Positions 38,861 through 50,689 of a stretch of DNA of 64,000 bases are shown in pieces; within the stretch, counting starts at the first letter, position 1; every line of letters starts with the position of its first letter. The stretch is taken from contig VWZX01000240.1 in NCBI GenBank assembly GCA_013399015.1, positions 439,033 through 503,032 of the forward strand, read 5' to 3'. Made by a program: the position numbers and the translations under genes. Source of the stretch: Galbula dea (lineage: Eukaryota; Chordata; Aves; Piciformes; Galbulidae). Under the pieces are notes generated by a model. The model worked only from the letters and a program-made list of their open reading frames with translations. It was not told where the DNA came from and did no database searches.

Positions 38861-39504
38861 AGAGCAAGGCTGGGATATTTTTAGCATCATTCCCTTTGAG
38901 GGCTGTGAGATTTGGCATGTCTTGGGCACCAGCATCATCCTTAATGTACTTTGGAAGGGAGAAGAATATCAAGAGAGAAAACAACAAATTCATTCAAGCA
39001 CACCTAACCCATCCCTGGAGATGGACAAATGACCTACTGGGAAATGAGTCAGATGACCTACACCAGAAAGCAGCAGAGCATTTCAGTGCATGCCCCATGC
39101 TCAGCTTGTGTGTAACTCCTCTCTCTGACACATACTCATCTGCTTCCAGTCCAACTTCCACAGTGCTGCTGCAGAGATCCTTTTCTACATCACTGCCTTA
39201 GCCATGTCATCTGTTTTCCTTCCTTCTTCTTTCCCTATCAATCCCAAATTAAAGTGGTTTGGTTTAGTATGAAACCTTTTCATCCTTCCTCTTTTTTCTC
39301 CCCATGTGAATTTAGCTTTCTAATCTAGGACCCAGGATGAGTTACTTTAGTCTCATTCTTCACTCAGTGCCTCAGAGAAATTATTTTTCCCAGAGAAAAC
39401 TGAATCCCCTTCTGGAAACACTGGAATTACCTCCTAGTGCTGAGTACAGAGTGATCCCAGGGTGACTATGCTCTAAAATGACACACATTTGTGCAGAAGC
39501 CTCC

Positions 39505-39618
39505 TTCTTTGGAGACATTCCAAACCCATCTGGACATGATCCTGTGAAATCCTAGAGCAGGGAGGTTCAACTAGATGATCTCCAGAGGTCTTTTCCAAGC
39601 CCTGCTCTTCTGTGACAA
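39505..39618 (+). mobile_element. CR1 LINE, short 3' end fragment
   Basis: Sense blocks are TTCCAAACCCATCTGGACAT, AGGTTCAACTAGATGATCTC and CAGAGGTCTTTTCCAAGCCC, ending CTTCTGTGAC. Confidence 0.88.
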
Positions 39619-40370
39619 GGTTTAACTGTACATATCCAGAGGGAGGGAGGTCTTTTGCAGGAGGTCTGAGTATGTATTTCCCTTCTCCTTTTCCTGGGGG
39701 TATTACTCCTTACCTCTTCAGCTGAATTTGAAGTCAGATCCCTGCATCCCACTGGACTCTCACTGAACTTGCAAAACAGCTAAGAATGATGGAGAATGTG
39801 TGGGACATCTAGAAAGGCAAGGTGAATAAGCATTATTTATCAGGAAACAAACCCAGCAGTTAAAATACAAGCAGAAATCACTTTTCCTTGTCCACATGGG
39901 ATAAATGTAATTCTGTGTAACACAAAAGAACAAACTGAGCAGTGTATAATATTTCAATTTTAATTTTTAACTATTTTATTTTTTTTCACTATTTTAATTT
40001 TCAACTAATTTGAGAATGTTGTCTTTTCCCTTTCCTTTCCTTCTTTCCTACTCCTTTTCTCTCCTTTGTTGCTCAGAATGTGAAAGAAACAAGGATTAAA
40101 AAAAAAGAAGAAAACAAAAGGATAGAATAAATATCTCCACAGACAACTTCATTGTCCCCACTGCAGCCTCAAACTCTGGTTGTCTTTTCTTATGTCACCT
40201 AATACATGAAATCTTATATCTCAGCTAGCACCTACCTGCTTTCCCCACCCCTCAAAAGCACATTTCTCATGTATCTTCCCTACAAACATCCTCTCCTAGT
40301 GCAATCTTCAACAACCCTGTGGTGTTTCTGGCTTTGGCTCTTGCAATCACCTTTAAAATACTGATAGAAT

Positions 40371-40435
40371 AGAATCATTCTGGCTGGAAGAAACCAGTGA
40401 AGGTTCTCATACAGTTACTAGTCCACTCAAGAGAG
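40371..40435 (-). mobile_element. Possible CR1 3' tip
   Basis: It begins ATAGAATAGAATCATTCTGG and CTGGAAGAAACCAGTGAAGG, which resembles the reverse complement of a CR1 end. Similarity is lost within about 60 bp. Confidence 0.4.
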
Positions 40436-40493
40436 ATTTTTGGTCTGTGGGTGTTATTTTTATGACTGTAATTTCACTCTTAATAAGCTTGTT

Positions 40494-40634
40494 GGAAATG
40501 GGACTACAGAAAAGGGTTAGCAAGTGGAAACCCCAAATCCAGCAAACTCAGTAACATTTTTAACACTGGCTGCAGAGCAGCCAAAGTTGTTCATTTCACT
40601 GATATTTAAGATGACTGCCAAGAAAGAATTGCAG
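40494..40634 (+). repeat. Direct repeat, copy A
   Basis: It shares ATGGGACTACAGAAAAGGGT, CCAAATCCAGCA-type blocks and TTTTTAACACTGGCTGCAGA with copy B 750 bp downstream, at roughly 85% identity by eye. It has no coding frame in common and no terminal structure typical of LINEs. The family is not recognised. Confidence 0.85.
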
Positions 40635-41239
40635 AATCAGAAGCTCAGAGAAAAACCTTCTGACCAGCCATTTGCCTCCTTTATTTGCCATTTATACCTC
40701 TCATCCTATAGAAATAAATGCCATAATAAATGCCATAACAAGTAGGGATTGGGAGTTATACCATATAAAGATGATGAAAGAGTTTATAATCTCATTGCTG
40801 TTATTTGGTTTTTTTCTTCCTTATTTTATTTTTTTTTCCTTTAATTTTGTCTTAGGCACACAATTCCTTCAACCCAGACTGTAATTAATTTTCCTACATC
40901 ACCAGTTATCTCTGCTCCCTAACCAGGCTTGTCATTTTAATTTTTCACAGGCTTTCTTTTTTTCTCTCCATGTGCCTGTTCCTGTATCTTTGTGGAGTCT
41001 CATCAACTCTGGCCCAAAGCCTTAGGCAAATTTGTCTGTAATGCACTCCTCTACTTCAGACATAAGAGGGAAAAAAATACACTTCCACAAAATGAGGGGT
41101 GGGGGGGAGGAGAAGTGAAATAGTAATTTTGACCACACATTGTCTATGAATTCAGACAAGCCTGGAGAGGTTGGTTAAAACTAAGGTATCCTTTCAGCTA
41201 CTTTCTTCTTTCTATCACTAAAGGAACCCAAGTGTGAGT

Positions 41240-41377
41240 GGAGATGGGACTACAGAAAAGGGTTAGCAGGTGGAAACCTCAAATCCAGCAGACTTCACCT
41301 TTTTAACACTGGCTGCAGAGGAGCCAGAGCTGTTAAGTTCACTGACTTTTAACATGACTGGCAAGAATGAATTCAAG
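41240..41377 (+). repeat. Direct repeat, copy B
   Basis: The second copy of the 140-bp unit in the same orientation, with small indels (CAGACTTCACC against CAAACTCAGTAACAT). The 600 bp between copies is not itself repeated in the window. Confidence 0.85.
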
Positions 41378-44278
41378 TTTCCAAGGATGGATCTGCACAA
41401 TTAGATTTTGCCTGCACTTTGAAGGCTTTCTTGGTGTTCAGTGAGGGGATGTTAACAACTTGCTATGCCCAAGTAGATTTGCTGAAAGGGTTTAGTGTCT
41501 CTCATAGAGCTGGCCTGGATGGGATCTGCACTGGAGCATGACTCTGCCAGGATGTACCTACAAGCTTCTTTGGAAAGCCAAGTTGAAATCCTGATGCTGT
41601 CTTTCACTGTGTCCTCCCAGAAGCTGGACTGTGACAGTATAAGACAATGAACTCTCTTCCACTGAACCTCCTTCAGCTGGGCCAGAAGTCTTTCAAAACC
41701 TCAGGTCTACCAAGGCACCTTATCCTTTATGGCTAACCCACACATGACACTGTAGGTTCTTTCTCTGGCTCTTTCTCCTCCACCCCTACCCTGTTCTGCC
41801 CACACCTTGAATTTTTTCCTATCAAGGTGTATTTCAGTACAGCAATTCACCCATAAAACAACCATGCAAAGGTGCAAACCACTCTTGTCCCTCTTGTATC
41901 TATGGATTAAGGAGAAACCAAGAATATAAAGAATAAATGTGTATACATATGAGCAGGATCACCAAGAGTACTGGTGACAAGACTAGGGACATGCAGATAC
42001 TCCACAGGCCAAGCTGCTATTCAAACCATAGTAGAATGAAGCTTTTGGCTTGGGACATGAGATATGCATCCTCTTGCCTTGCCTTGCTCAGGACATCCTG
42101 GAGAAGCATGGGTATGTCTGCTCACCTAACCCTCCAGTCCCTGTAAGAATGAGAAGTTGTCTTCTTCCTTTGCTTGTCAAGATGGAAAATATCCAAAATA
42201 AACTTGGGTCTCCAACAGCCACAAAGCAGTAGGATCCCATTTCAGTTGTCAGTTGGTCTAAAGCCAATTATTTGTAGAAATTATAACACCTCAATTTTAT
42301 CCATGTTCTTCAACCACAAAGTCTCAGTCACATTCCCTTTCTTTCTGATCACTACAATGGTTTTCTTTTTGCTGATACACAACAGAAAATCCTCTTCACT
42401 TCAATGTTTGCACTAATTTTTCATCATCTTTTCTTTCCCTCTCTCCCAGATTTTTTTCCCATGCTCCACCACTCACTCAGTTAATGCACAGCACTGTGGG
42501 AAACCAAGATCAAGGCTGATACAGCTAAAGATATTCTAGCTCTGCTTATTCCATTAGAGGTCTAGACATACAAGGCATTATTTATTCTGTAAACAAAGTA
42601 TGGATAAATGCAAGGATTAGGAATTAAAGGATTAATGAAAGCCCTTAACTGTTTCCAGTATATCTGATTTTTTCCCCCAAAAGAAGGCTCTATGGTATAA
42701 ATTTTGCATCTCATTTACATTCAATATTATTTGCATATGTCCTGACATTTGTGATCATATATTATTTGCTTTCACACTGTTTAGCTCTGATAGAGTCACT
42801 TACTAGGAGTAGAACTACTTAAAGGGAGTGGAGGTCAGGGGATGGAGGAATTGTGTTTCTTACCATGTGAAAGCACCTAAACCTGGGTATTAGCTGTGGA
42901 GGAAAGGAATTGTCTCCAAATCATTTCATCAAACCTGGGTGTCTCTGCAACCTGTATCTTCTTATCCAGACTCAGAATCATGAGACTTAAGGATCTACCA
43001 TATTGATTCACATAAAAGAATATTTTGGCCTCTGAAGAAAATGCTATAAGGAAAAAAGAGGTCAGAAGGGCCAATTTATTGCACTTAATATAAGTCCCTC
43101 AACCTCTAATGTCTTAAGGCAGAAAAGCTTCTGTGCAGCCAGAGAGAAGCCTGGTTCACCACAGAATCAGTCTGATTTCACCAGAAAATGGTGCTTCTAA
43201 ACACAATACAGTGGAGGAGCCAGTGCTAGTGAATCTAGTTTTGTACCTAGAGCATTGTGTCACTTCCTGAGCAACATCTGCACCTGAGCTCCTCCAGCCT
43301 GAAGTGACCTGGTTTGTGGTTTACTTTGGGGGTTTTATTAAATGAAATTTTCTTACCTTCTCTTCCATTGTTGATCTGGGCAGAAACTTCATCTTCCTGC
43401 TGAAGTATTTTTTCTGCAGATTTATCTTGTGCCACCAGGCCACCTTGCAACCAAGAATTTTATGGTACAGGAGAGGGCCTAATAAAGTCCCTCATCTTCC
43501 AGCTCAGTAAAGCAAAGCAGAGAGGAATTCTCTAAGCAACCAAAGAACACCAGCATTACCATCTTCATTCACAAAAAGTAGTGTTCATAACAAGGCAGTG
43601 ATTTAAAGGTATTAGAAAACAATGACACTGAGAAGACTTAACTCAGGAAATGCTTTAATTAGAAAGAAAAAAGGAACAACATAGATTTAACAAGGGAAGA
43701 GTGGAAGCACTTACTCTAGTCACACTGAAATGAAAGTTGATTATGTTTGGTTTTCTTCAGAAAAAAGAAAAGATTTAAGCATGGACTGAGGTCCTTTGAG
43801 TGGAATAAAAGGGAAAATTCCTATATATGTGTCTATATGCATACATGGCAATCAGCATTGCTCTAGACACTAAGACTACATCTGTGCTAGTGTATTAAAG
43901 TGTCAGCAATCCAGTCATTTGCCCTGTTGAATTGTTAGGCTAATCCCTGCCATACTTTTGAATGTAATCTCAAAGCTGACCCAGAGCATTCCCCTAAACC
44001 ACTCCTGGAGAGACTTTTGGAGGTATCAGAAGGACTATTCTCAACAGGCAGTTTTGGGTGCACCCACCCTGTTTTGGCAACTAAGAAAGTTCAGCTTTAT
44101 AGACATGGCCAGAGTCTCCCAGTTGGCTGAAGATGCAGGTGGCAGGTGTGTTTGTGTATGTGCAGTGTGGCAGTCTGCTTCCCCATGGATATGTTTTGCT
44201 CTGACCACAGAGACCAAAGGCTCAGCTTCACATTGACTGCAAGGCAACTAAAGCTCACTTTACTTCACACCACTTCTC

Positions 44279-44628
44279 TTATACCTCTGCTGCTACTACA
44301 GCAAAGTGCTCTCCAACATCATTCTGATGTCTGAGCATCCTTTCAGCTGTCTCTCTTTCCTCAGTGTAACCAGCTGGAGGCTGGGGGACATTCCTCTGGC
44401 TGGAGCACTCAGGAACACTTGGCTGCTGAAGTTCCAGAGGGTCACCAGATGTTTCTTCAAGTGGCTCTTGGTGATTGTCACTGTTCCTAGCTGAAGAAAA
44501 GGTGTCTCTGTTTCTTGTCTTACACTGGATGGTGCTCATCTTTCTCATTGACTTGGTTTCAGAGGACTGGAGGTTCAGCTCCTCTGTTTGTCCTGTAGCA
44601 TGTACAACTGCTCCAGTTCCTTCCATAT
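44279..44628 (-). CDS. PKHD1: PKHD1 last coding exon, distal cytoplasmic tail and stop
   Basis: The acceptor CTTTCACAG/ATATGG joins the previous exon to make an Asp codon, then 115 residues follow to a TAA at 44279-44281. The sequence is polar and low in hydrophobics (for example QTEELNLQSSETKSMRKMST) with several Ser/Thr next to basic residues, as expected of a disordered signalling tail. It ends GEHFAVVAAEV. Total tail length is about 167 residues against roughly 190 in mammals. I see no close match to the mammalian distal tail from memory. The 3' UTR continues to the left. Possible polyadenylation signals on this strand are at 43334-43339 and 43075-43080, but the true end cannot be fixed. 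Confidence 0.85.
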
Positions 44629-45514
44629 CTGTGAAAGCAAGACTAGATTGTACTTTACAACCATTTTAAGGCCCTACCTTCTGTCACTTTAGTATGTCTT
44701 CAAGGCATTCAAAAAAGAGTTATTGTTGGGAAAATAATGTCAACTGCCCACAAATTGTAGTTTGACAGAAATAACTTGTTAAAACCAAATAACCATAAGC
44801 TGGTTTCACAAATACAATATGCAGAATCTAAAAGATCTAGTTTGTTCCTATTGATAAAATACATCAACTCTTTGTGAATCAGGCTGTAATACAAGGTAGA
44901 ACTTTTCCTTTCCAACATTTGAATCCTACCCAAGGCAGAGCCTGTAACCTGCAGTGCTGTTTAAAAAATGCCCTTGAAAAATGCAGGGGAAAATAAAAAG
45001 ACAAATTTATACTATACATCTTTCATATGGAAATGACAAATGTTTACAAGTTAATAAACCAAAGGGTTATCAGCTACAGAAGCAGAATCACTTGTAGTGT
45101 TACAGCAGATGACTTCTGAATTGACAGGGTGTGCTGTCACTTGGTGTGAGATTGGCAGGCTGCTTCATCTGGATGCTAAAAACAGTGGGAAAATTCTTAC
45201 AATCTTCTCCTTTCCTCCTTGAAAATAAAATGAGACCAGCCCAGACCTAAACTGGACCTACTCCACATATCTCATGTGTTCACAGACAACACTGACTTTT
45301 GCAGCCCATTCATCAGTGTGTGTTACGGGTCCTTACCACAAATGATTGCAGAAATGTGTTGTTGCCACTCCTGATTTTTCAGTTTTATCCTTGAAATTTA
45401 ACCCTTAGCAGCTTGTGACATTCAGCCACATGCTTTCTCAGACTTCAGATTCATTTTCTTCTCCCTTTTTCTGCAATTCATTAACTGGAATTCAATTTGC
45501 TGGAATCATTCTCC

Positions 45515-45840
45515 TGGAATCACAGAATATCTCAAGTTGAAAGGGACCCTGAAAGCTCATTGAGTCTAACTCTCTATTCCTCTAAAACTAAATCATCATG
45601 ACTCAAACCTATATCATAATGACCAAGAGCATCATCCAGATGCTTCTTGAACTCCAACTTGTCAATGACTTCATGGATTCACTTTTCCTGCTAAAAGAAT
45701 ATTGGGTTTGGTTTATTTCAACTTGTATACTCATAGCTTTCAACTTCAGGATTGTACCTCTTGGAAATCCACTGGGAAGTTGTCAGCAGATTTTCAGCAG
45801 TCACACATGGTTGTGTGGAACAGTTTCCCTTCTTCAGATT
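45515..45840 (-). mobile_element. CR1 LINE fragment in the last PKHD1 intron
   Basis: It starts TGGAATCACAGAATATCTCA and GTTGAAAGGGACCCTGAAAG with the CR1 3' layout, then CATCCAGATGCTTCTTGAAC and CTTGTCAATGACTTCATGGA, typical of a longer-UTR CR1 type. It is the same strand as PKHD1. Confidence 0.88.
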
Positions 45841-46525
45841 GCCTTAACATTAGGTAGTTGGCTGTTTGAAAGGATGGATTCAATACAACAGGAGGTTCCA
45901 TTTTCTCCTTGATACACATAAACAAGATGATCAGGTCATAATCCCCTATGCTAAAGCTTCATGATAGTTCTTGATTTGTATTGATGCCCTCTTCATCTTC
46001 AAGTGTGCCATTTTCAACTGTGAAAATAGGCCTCTTCAAATGAGTTTGAATTAATGGAGGAGGCTAAAGATTTTTCTGGTTAGAAGCAGTTTCAGGGATG
46101 AAGTACTGCCTTGAGATTTATGTGACATAGTAATCTAAAATATCCTGATTTTTTAAGATTAAATACAAACTATTCAATATCATTAAGGCACAGAGTTCAC
46201 TGGATTAAGCACCAGCTAACAGACAGAGCTCAGGCAGTAATTACATATGGGAAATCATTCTCAGAGGTGGGAATGTGTGGCAGCACCAGCCACTACCATA
46301 GAAATGGAAGATATTGAGTGTTTCCACCAATGGTTTGGAATTAAAGCTATGATTGCTTCCAAGGAAATTCTGTAAAAGGTAGAAATAAGGGCAAACTCCT
46401 AGAGAGGAAAAGGAGAGGCTGACCTGAGCAACCTAGGAAAAAGGGGCAAAGATCCTGTAGATTAGCTCCCAAATTTGGAAACTGAAGCAAGGAAAAGCAA
46501 ACTGGTATAGGATACAACTTTTAAA

Positions 46526-46881
46526 TGGGGAAGGTTGGAAGAGGGCTGGAATACCTCTGCCATAAGGAGTGGCTGAGAGAGCTGGGGTTGTTCAGCCTGG
46601 AGAAGAGAAGGCTTCAGGGAGAGCTTCTTGCAGCCTTTCAGTGCTCAAAGAAAGATGGGGACAGACTTTATAGCAGGACCAGTGGTGATAGTTTGAAACT
46701 AAAAGAGGAGAGATTTAGACTAGACAGAAGGAAGAAATTTTTGACAATGAGGGTGGGGAAACACTGCCACATGTTGCCTAGAGAGGTGGCAGATGTCCTA
46801 TCCCTGAAACCATTCTTGGTCAGGTTGTTTGGGGCTCTGAACAACCTGATCTAGTTACAGATGTCCCTGATCACTGCAGGC
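46526..46881 (+). mobile_element. CR1 LINE fragment lacking its 3' tail
   Basis: It runs from AGGAGTGGCTGAGAGAGCTG through GTTCAGCCTGGAGAAGAGAA and CACTGCCACATGTTGCCTAG to GATCACTGCAGG, then stops before the final GGTTGGACTAGATGACC and ATTCTATG part. It lies antisense in the last PKHD1 intron. Confidence 0.93.
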
Positions 46882-47088
46882 ACCATATATCCATGCCTAC
46901 AGCTTTCTTCCTTGTCTGCATCCTGAGCTATTTGTTCTGGGAAAGCAACTAGGACCTCCACCTCCATTGGAATTTGCACTGGAGAAGCACCTACCCAACA
47001 GAAGCACTTTGCCTTGGGAGACTTACTGAGGTGATTAATAATAAATGCTCTGAACCCTTAATTGTATTAGAAAGAGAACATTTCTTAT

Positions 47089-47100
47089 GGGGGGGGGGGG
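47089..47100 (+). repeat. G12 homopolymer
   Basis: Twelve consecutive G residues in the last PKHD1 intron. Its length is likely variable or sequencing-sensitive. Confidence 0.9.
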
Positions 47101-47342
47101 AAGAGCTCTAAAGCAGAAACTAAAGACTGCAGCTTTGATTTCCTCTCTCTCTCTTTCTCCAAAACCAACAGCACTTTAAATAAGGGGAAATCAAACATTA
47201 GACATTTCCAAGTCATAGGTATTAAATTCACTTAAGACATTGTTCTCCTTGTTTAGATTTGAACATGTCTGGGAATCTTTTTGTCTTGCAACTATTCCTC
47301 CAGGACTGTGAGTGGCTGGATTGCCTTTTTCTGATCCAAATG

Positions 47343-47362
47343 AATAAATAAATAAATAAATA
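47343..47362. repeat. (AAAT)n microsatellite
   Basis: Five AATA units. Confidence 0.9.
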
Positions 47363-47369
47363 ACAGCTC

Positions 47370-47640
47370 TTCCCATGAATTATTTACATGACAGCTCCAA
47401 TCAGCTCTCTACCTGTCAGCCTCCCCAGCCAAAATGAAAGTTCACTATGTAAAGGTGCCAAGGGAGAATGGCAGCCTCCCACTGCGAGTTTATAGACAGA
47501 ACTAAGTCAGCACGCATTATGTGTCAGAGCCAACATCAGACAGAATCAGATCCTTTGATCTCAGACCTCCACAGGAAGCTTAGATCTCAGACAAATTAGA
47601 TAAAAAATGAATTTATAGCAGATTCATATCCTAAGGCACA
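47370..47640. promoter_or_regulatory. Candidate conserved block in the last PKHD1 intron
   Basis: Repeat-free sequence with CATGAATTATTTACATGACA, CAGCACGCATTATGTGTC and TCCTTTGATCTCAGA, the last resembling a TCF/LEF site. It has no exon signals. Function is inferred only. Confidence 0.3.
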
Positions 47641-48954
47641 CAGCTGAATGCTGTGTTTTGGAGGAGTACAGCAAATATCAAAACACATAAACTGCAGAAT
47701 TTCCTCCTCTCTCCTTCTCTCCCTCTGCTTTTGTGATAGATGCTAATTAAAAGGAGATAAAACTCCAGCTTGCCTCTTCCTGCCTCTTATGTAATCCACA
47801 AGCTTCAGGAAAGAGGAGGAAAAAAGAAATTCCCAAAACAGAGTAAAATGGGTGGTTCAGCAGGGTTATCTGAATGCCCTTAGATCTGTGCTGTTGGCAG
47901 GTGAGACACAAAAAAATAAATCAGCCACCCAACTACTATAAGAACATTTCACACTTGCAGAGAGGGAAGCCAGTGCTTTATGCTGCCAGCCACATGCCCC
48001 CAAGGCTGTCTGCTTTTCTGTGACCTCAGAAGAAGTCATGTTTGATCAGCAGATGATGAAAAGACAAGTCTCAAGGAGTTGAGCAGAAGAGGAGTGTTTG
48101 TGGCAGGGAGCCTGGGGGATAAAGGAGGACAATGAGTAGGGTGGATGGGGATGGAGCTGCTTTGAGATGCTGGCTTGGACTCAGTGCTCAGAAAGCACAG
48201 CATGAAGGTCCAGGGAGTGGTGAAGGTATCAGAGGCTTTGCAAATGAGCCCTCAGGGTTTGGAAGGTTTTTTTCTACCTCCAGCTGCAGCTCTCTATAGC
48301 CTGCAAACTTTTCCAGAGCTCTTGGAGCACTGCAGCACTTGGAGACCTAAGCGAAGAGGAGCCCTGTTTCTCCAGGCATGCTGGGGACACTATGGGAATG
48401 TTGGTCTCTGCCCTACTCCAAAAACACTAGCTGAATTCATGGAGTCATTGAGCATGAGGGAGATTATGCTGCTGCCTCCAGCGAAGCTAGGATTTCACAC
48501 AACATATACAAAGAGATAAAATGACCAACAGAAGGTCAACCAGTGAAGAGAAGGAGGAGGTGATAGAAAGACAAACCTTCTGAGAAGAGTGGTGACACTG
48601 ATCCTATACAAACCTATATTTTAAGAGACCTAAACCAACTTTTGGATGTTTGACTGCTTATAAATTTGAATTATTGTCACATTGCAGCCTGTCAAGGGTC
48701 AGGGCTGGGCCAACCACAAACCCAATGACAGATGCTCCCTGTTACCTCCTCTTCCCCCCATGGGAAGGCAAAGGGGATAAGAGAGAGAGTCTTGTGGATT
48801 GGAAAAGAAAACTAAAACTAATGATATGTACAAAACAATCATGAACCCAATCCCCCGTTGATGATAAATACATCACCATCACCACTGATACTGCAGCAGG
48901 AGGCCTCAGCAGCAGATAGGAGCCAGGCTCAGGAGCTGGATGCTGGAACTGGAT

Positions 48955-49365
48955 GCAGGAACTTGAGGAAAGGCTGAGGGAGCTGGGTCTCTTCAGCTTG
49001 GAGAAGAGGAGACTAAGGGGTGACTTATTTATGCCTTTAAATATGTGAAGGATGGCTGTCAGGAGGATGGGGTCAGGCTCTTCTCAGTGGAGCCCAGTGA
49101 CAGGACAAGGGGCAATGGTTGTAAGCTGAAGCATAGGAGGTTCCATGTGAATACAAGACAAGATATTTTCCCAGTTGAGGTGCCAGAGCACTGGCACAGA
49201 CTGCCCAGAGAGGTTGTGGAATCTCCTTCTCTGGAGAGATTCAAAACCCATCTGGATGTGCTTCTGTGAGACCTGGACTAGGGAATCCTGCTGTGGCAGG
49301 GGGGTTGGACTAGATGATCTTTTGAGGTCCCTTCCACCTCCTAACATTCTGTGATTCTGTGAAAG
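48955..49365 (+). mobile_element. CR1 LINE, 3' end fragment (about 410 bp)
   Basis: The longest intact 3' end here: GAGGAAAGGCTGAGGGAGCT, GACAGGACAAGGGGCAATGG, GGGGTTGGACTAGATGATCT, ending CATTCTGTGATTCTGTGAAA. It lies antisense to PKHD1, about 200 bp from the exon at 49569. Confidence 0.97.
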
Positions 49366-49568
49366 ATTTAGCAGTGACCTTGCTTTGCATACCTGTCCCT
49401 GGTACCAAGTCTAAACATTAGGTCTTCTCACAGCTAGAAGCAGGCAGTTTCTGTAAAGACATGCTGCTAGTTTCAGAAAGTGCAGTTTCTTGGAGGAGCT
49501 TTAGCTGAAAAGTAAAATCATTGATCAGAATTAGTTCTGTTCTAGCCCAACCCAGGGCACAGCCTCAC

Positions 49569-49703
49569 CTCCTGTTACAGGCACATCACTTTTATTTTCT
49601 CCTTGGTGGTAGCAAGGCTGGATGTGATCTGCATGAAGCTGTGCTGGTTTCTGGGGTCCCTTGGTACTGACCTGTGGTACATCAGCCCCTTCAGTCCTCG
49701 TTT
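49569..49703 (-). CDS. PKHD1: PKHD1 exon, proximal cytoplasmic tail
   Basis: This 135-nt exon has acceptor GTTACAG/AAACG and donor AGGAG/GTGAGG, and both junctions are phase 1. It codes KTRTEGADVPQVSTKGPQKP and then a His/Gln-rich stretch with two cysteine-poor turns ending in DVPVTG. The position right after KKSKSN, and the basic then Glu/Pro-containing start, fit the proximal fibrocystin tail, which is intrinsically disordered in the family. The rest of the exon is strongly diverged, so identification rests mainly on frame continuity with the transmembrane exon. Confidence 0.85.
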
Positions 49704-50533
49704 CTGTAACAGAACATAGTCACTTCTCTCTCAACCCATCCTCACCTCAGCAGCAATTATTCACTCAAGCAACAATAGGTTGCTGGTGAATTCACAAATA
49801 ATCTAGAAGTACTCTTTCTGCCCCAAACCAAAGAGATGGTTTATGTTCATACCATCTTGTGTCTTGCCATCAGGGTTCCCACTCGATCTCCAAACCATTC
49901 TATTATTCTAAACAGCTTTATGCCTTCTGCAGTGAGAAGTCCTCCCTGAGGTAGCTATGTTTGGATTTAGATCAGTGCTAAAAAGAAAGAAACCTTAAGG
50001 TAAATTCCCAGAGGTGTGGATTTTCTTGAGGGAGAACACCAGAGAAGCTGCAGCCCTCCCATTACTGCTTTGACTCCTATGATGATGACAGCATGATGTG
50101 AGCATGGTTATGCCTCTGTCTCTGTGGCACTCACACTGCAACTGTCTGCTCCTTGCTCAGCACCAAGGCTTTGCATAATCTCCTCAGTGATATTTTCCTA
50201 TGTCATCCTTCACCAAACAAATGCAATGGCTGAACAGATGATTGAAATCATAGCAAATATCTCCTCCATTTCTCAGTTGCTTGTCTGTAATGCAGAAATC
50301 TTACTTTCATCATGCCTCACATACAGATAAGACTTTTTCCAGATAGAACTCAGGCATCTGCTACAGGCACAAAAATACATAACCCTGAACTACAAACTAG
50401 ACTGCTAATTATTGAACTCCTCTGAGCTTTCTCTGAGTGCCATTGTCTGAATCTTGTTGTAGCCACTACAGAGATTTGTTAAATGAAAGAGAGAGTCTGC
50501 AAATATGAGTTTGAATGAGGGTTTCCAACTTAC

Positions 50534-50689
50534 TGTTGCTTTTGCTCTTCTTGAACCAGCAGATTGCAAGAGCAAGGATGAATGCAGATGCTGCTGAACT
50601 CAGAACAACAACAAGGATCATGCTGGCCTTTGCTCCCATGGGGACAGGGAAGATGGTAAATGGCTGAGACAGCACAGTAAACTTAGCCC
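50534..50689 (-). CDS. PKHD1: PKHD1 exon with the transmembrane helix
   Basis: This 156-nt exon (51 full codons) carries the end of the luminal part, AKFTVLSQPFTIFPVPMG, then a hydrophobic helix of about 22 residues containing ILVVVLSSAASAFILALAIC, then the basic stop-transfer WFKKSKSN. The acceptor is TTCTCAG/GGGCT and the donor is AACA/GTAAGT. In mammals the residues just inside this helix form an 18-residue ciliary targeting signal with a cysteine cluster. Here the KKSKS core is kept, but only one cysteine is seen at the helix end. Both junctions are phase 1, so the exon is skippable in frame, which would remove the membrane anchor. Confidence 0.93.

Larger units (their letters stand above)
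37401..44278. other. 3' flank of PKHD1: non-coding, includes its 3' UTR at the right end
   Basis: The PKHD1 3' UTR must occupy some of the right end, but its limit is not visible. Named content elsewhere is a G-quadruplex-like motif (38843-38860), a small CR1 piece (39505-39618) and a 140-bp direct repeat. The 129-codon frame at 38812-39201 shows no family resemblance. Confidence 0.6.

Noticed and set aside
48175..48519. 114-codon plus-strand frame
   Set aside because: It lies antisense inside the last PKHD1 intron, with no splice support or recognisable domain.
48688..48900. Possible degraded endogenous-retrovirus LTR
   Set aside because: A few strings (GATATGTACAAAACAATCA and neighbours) recall avian LTR-adjacent sequence, but no paired LTR, primer-binding site or target-site duplication could be seen.
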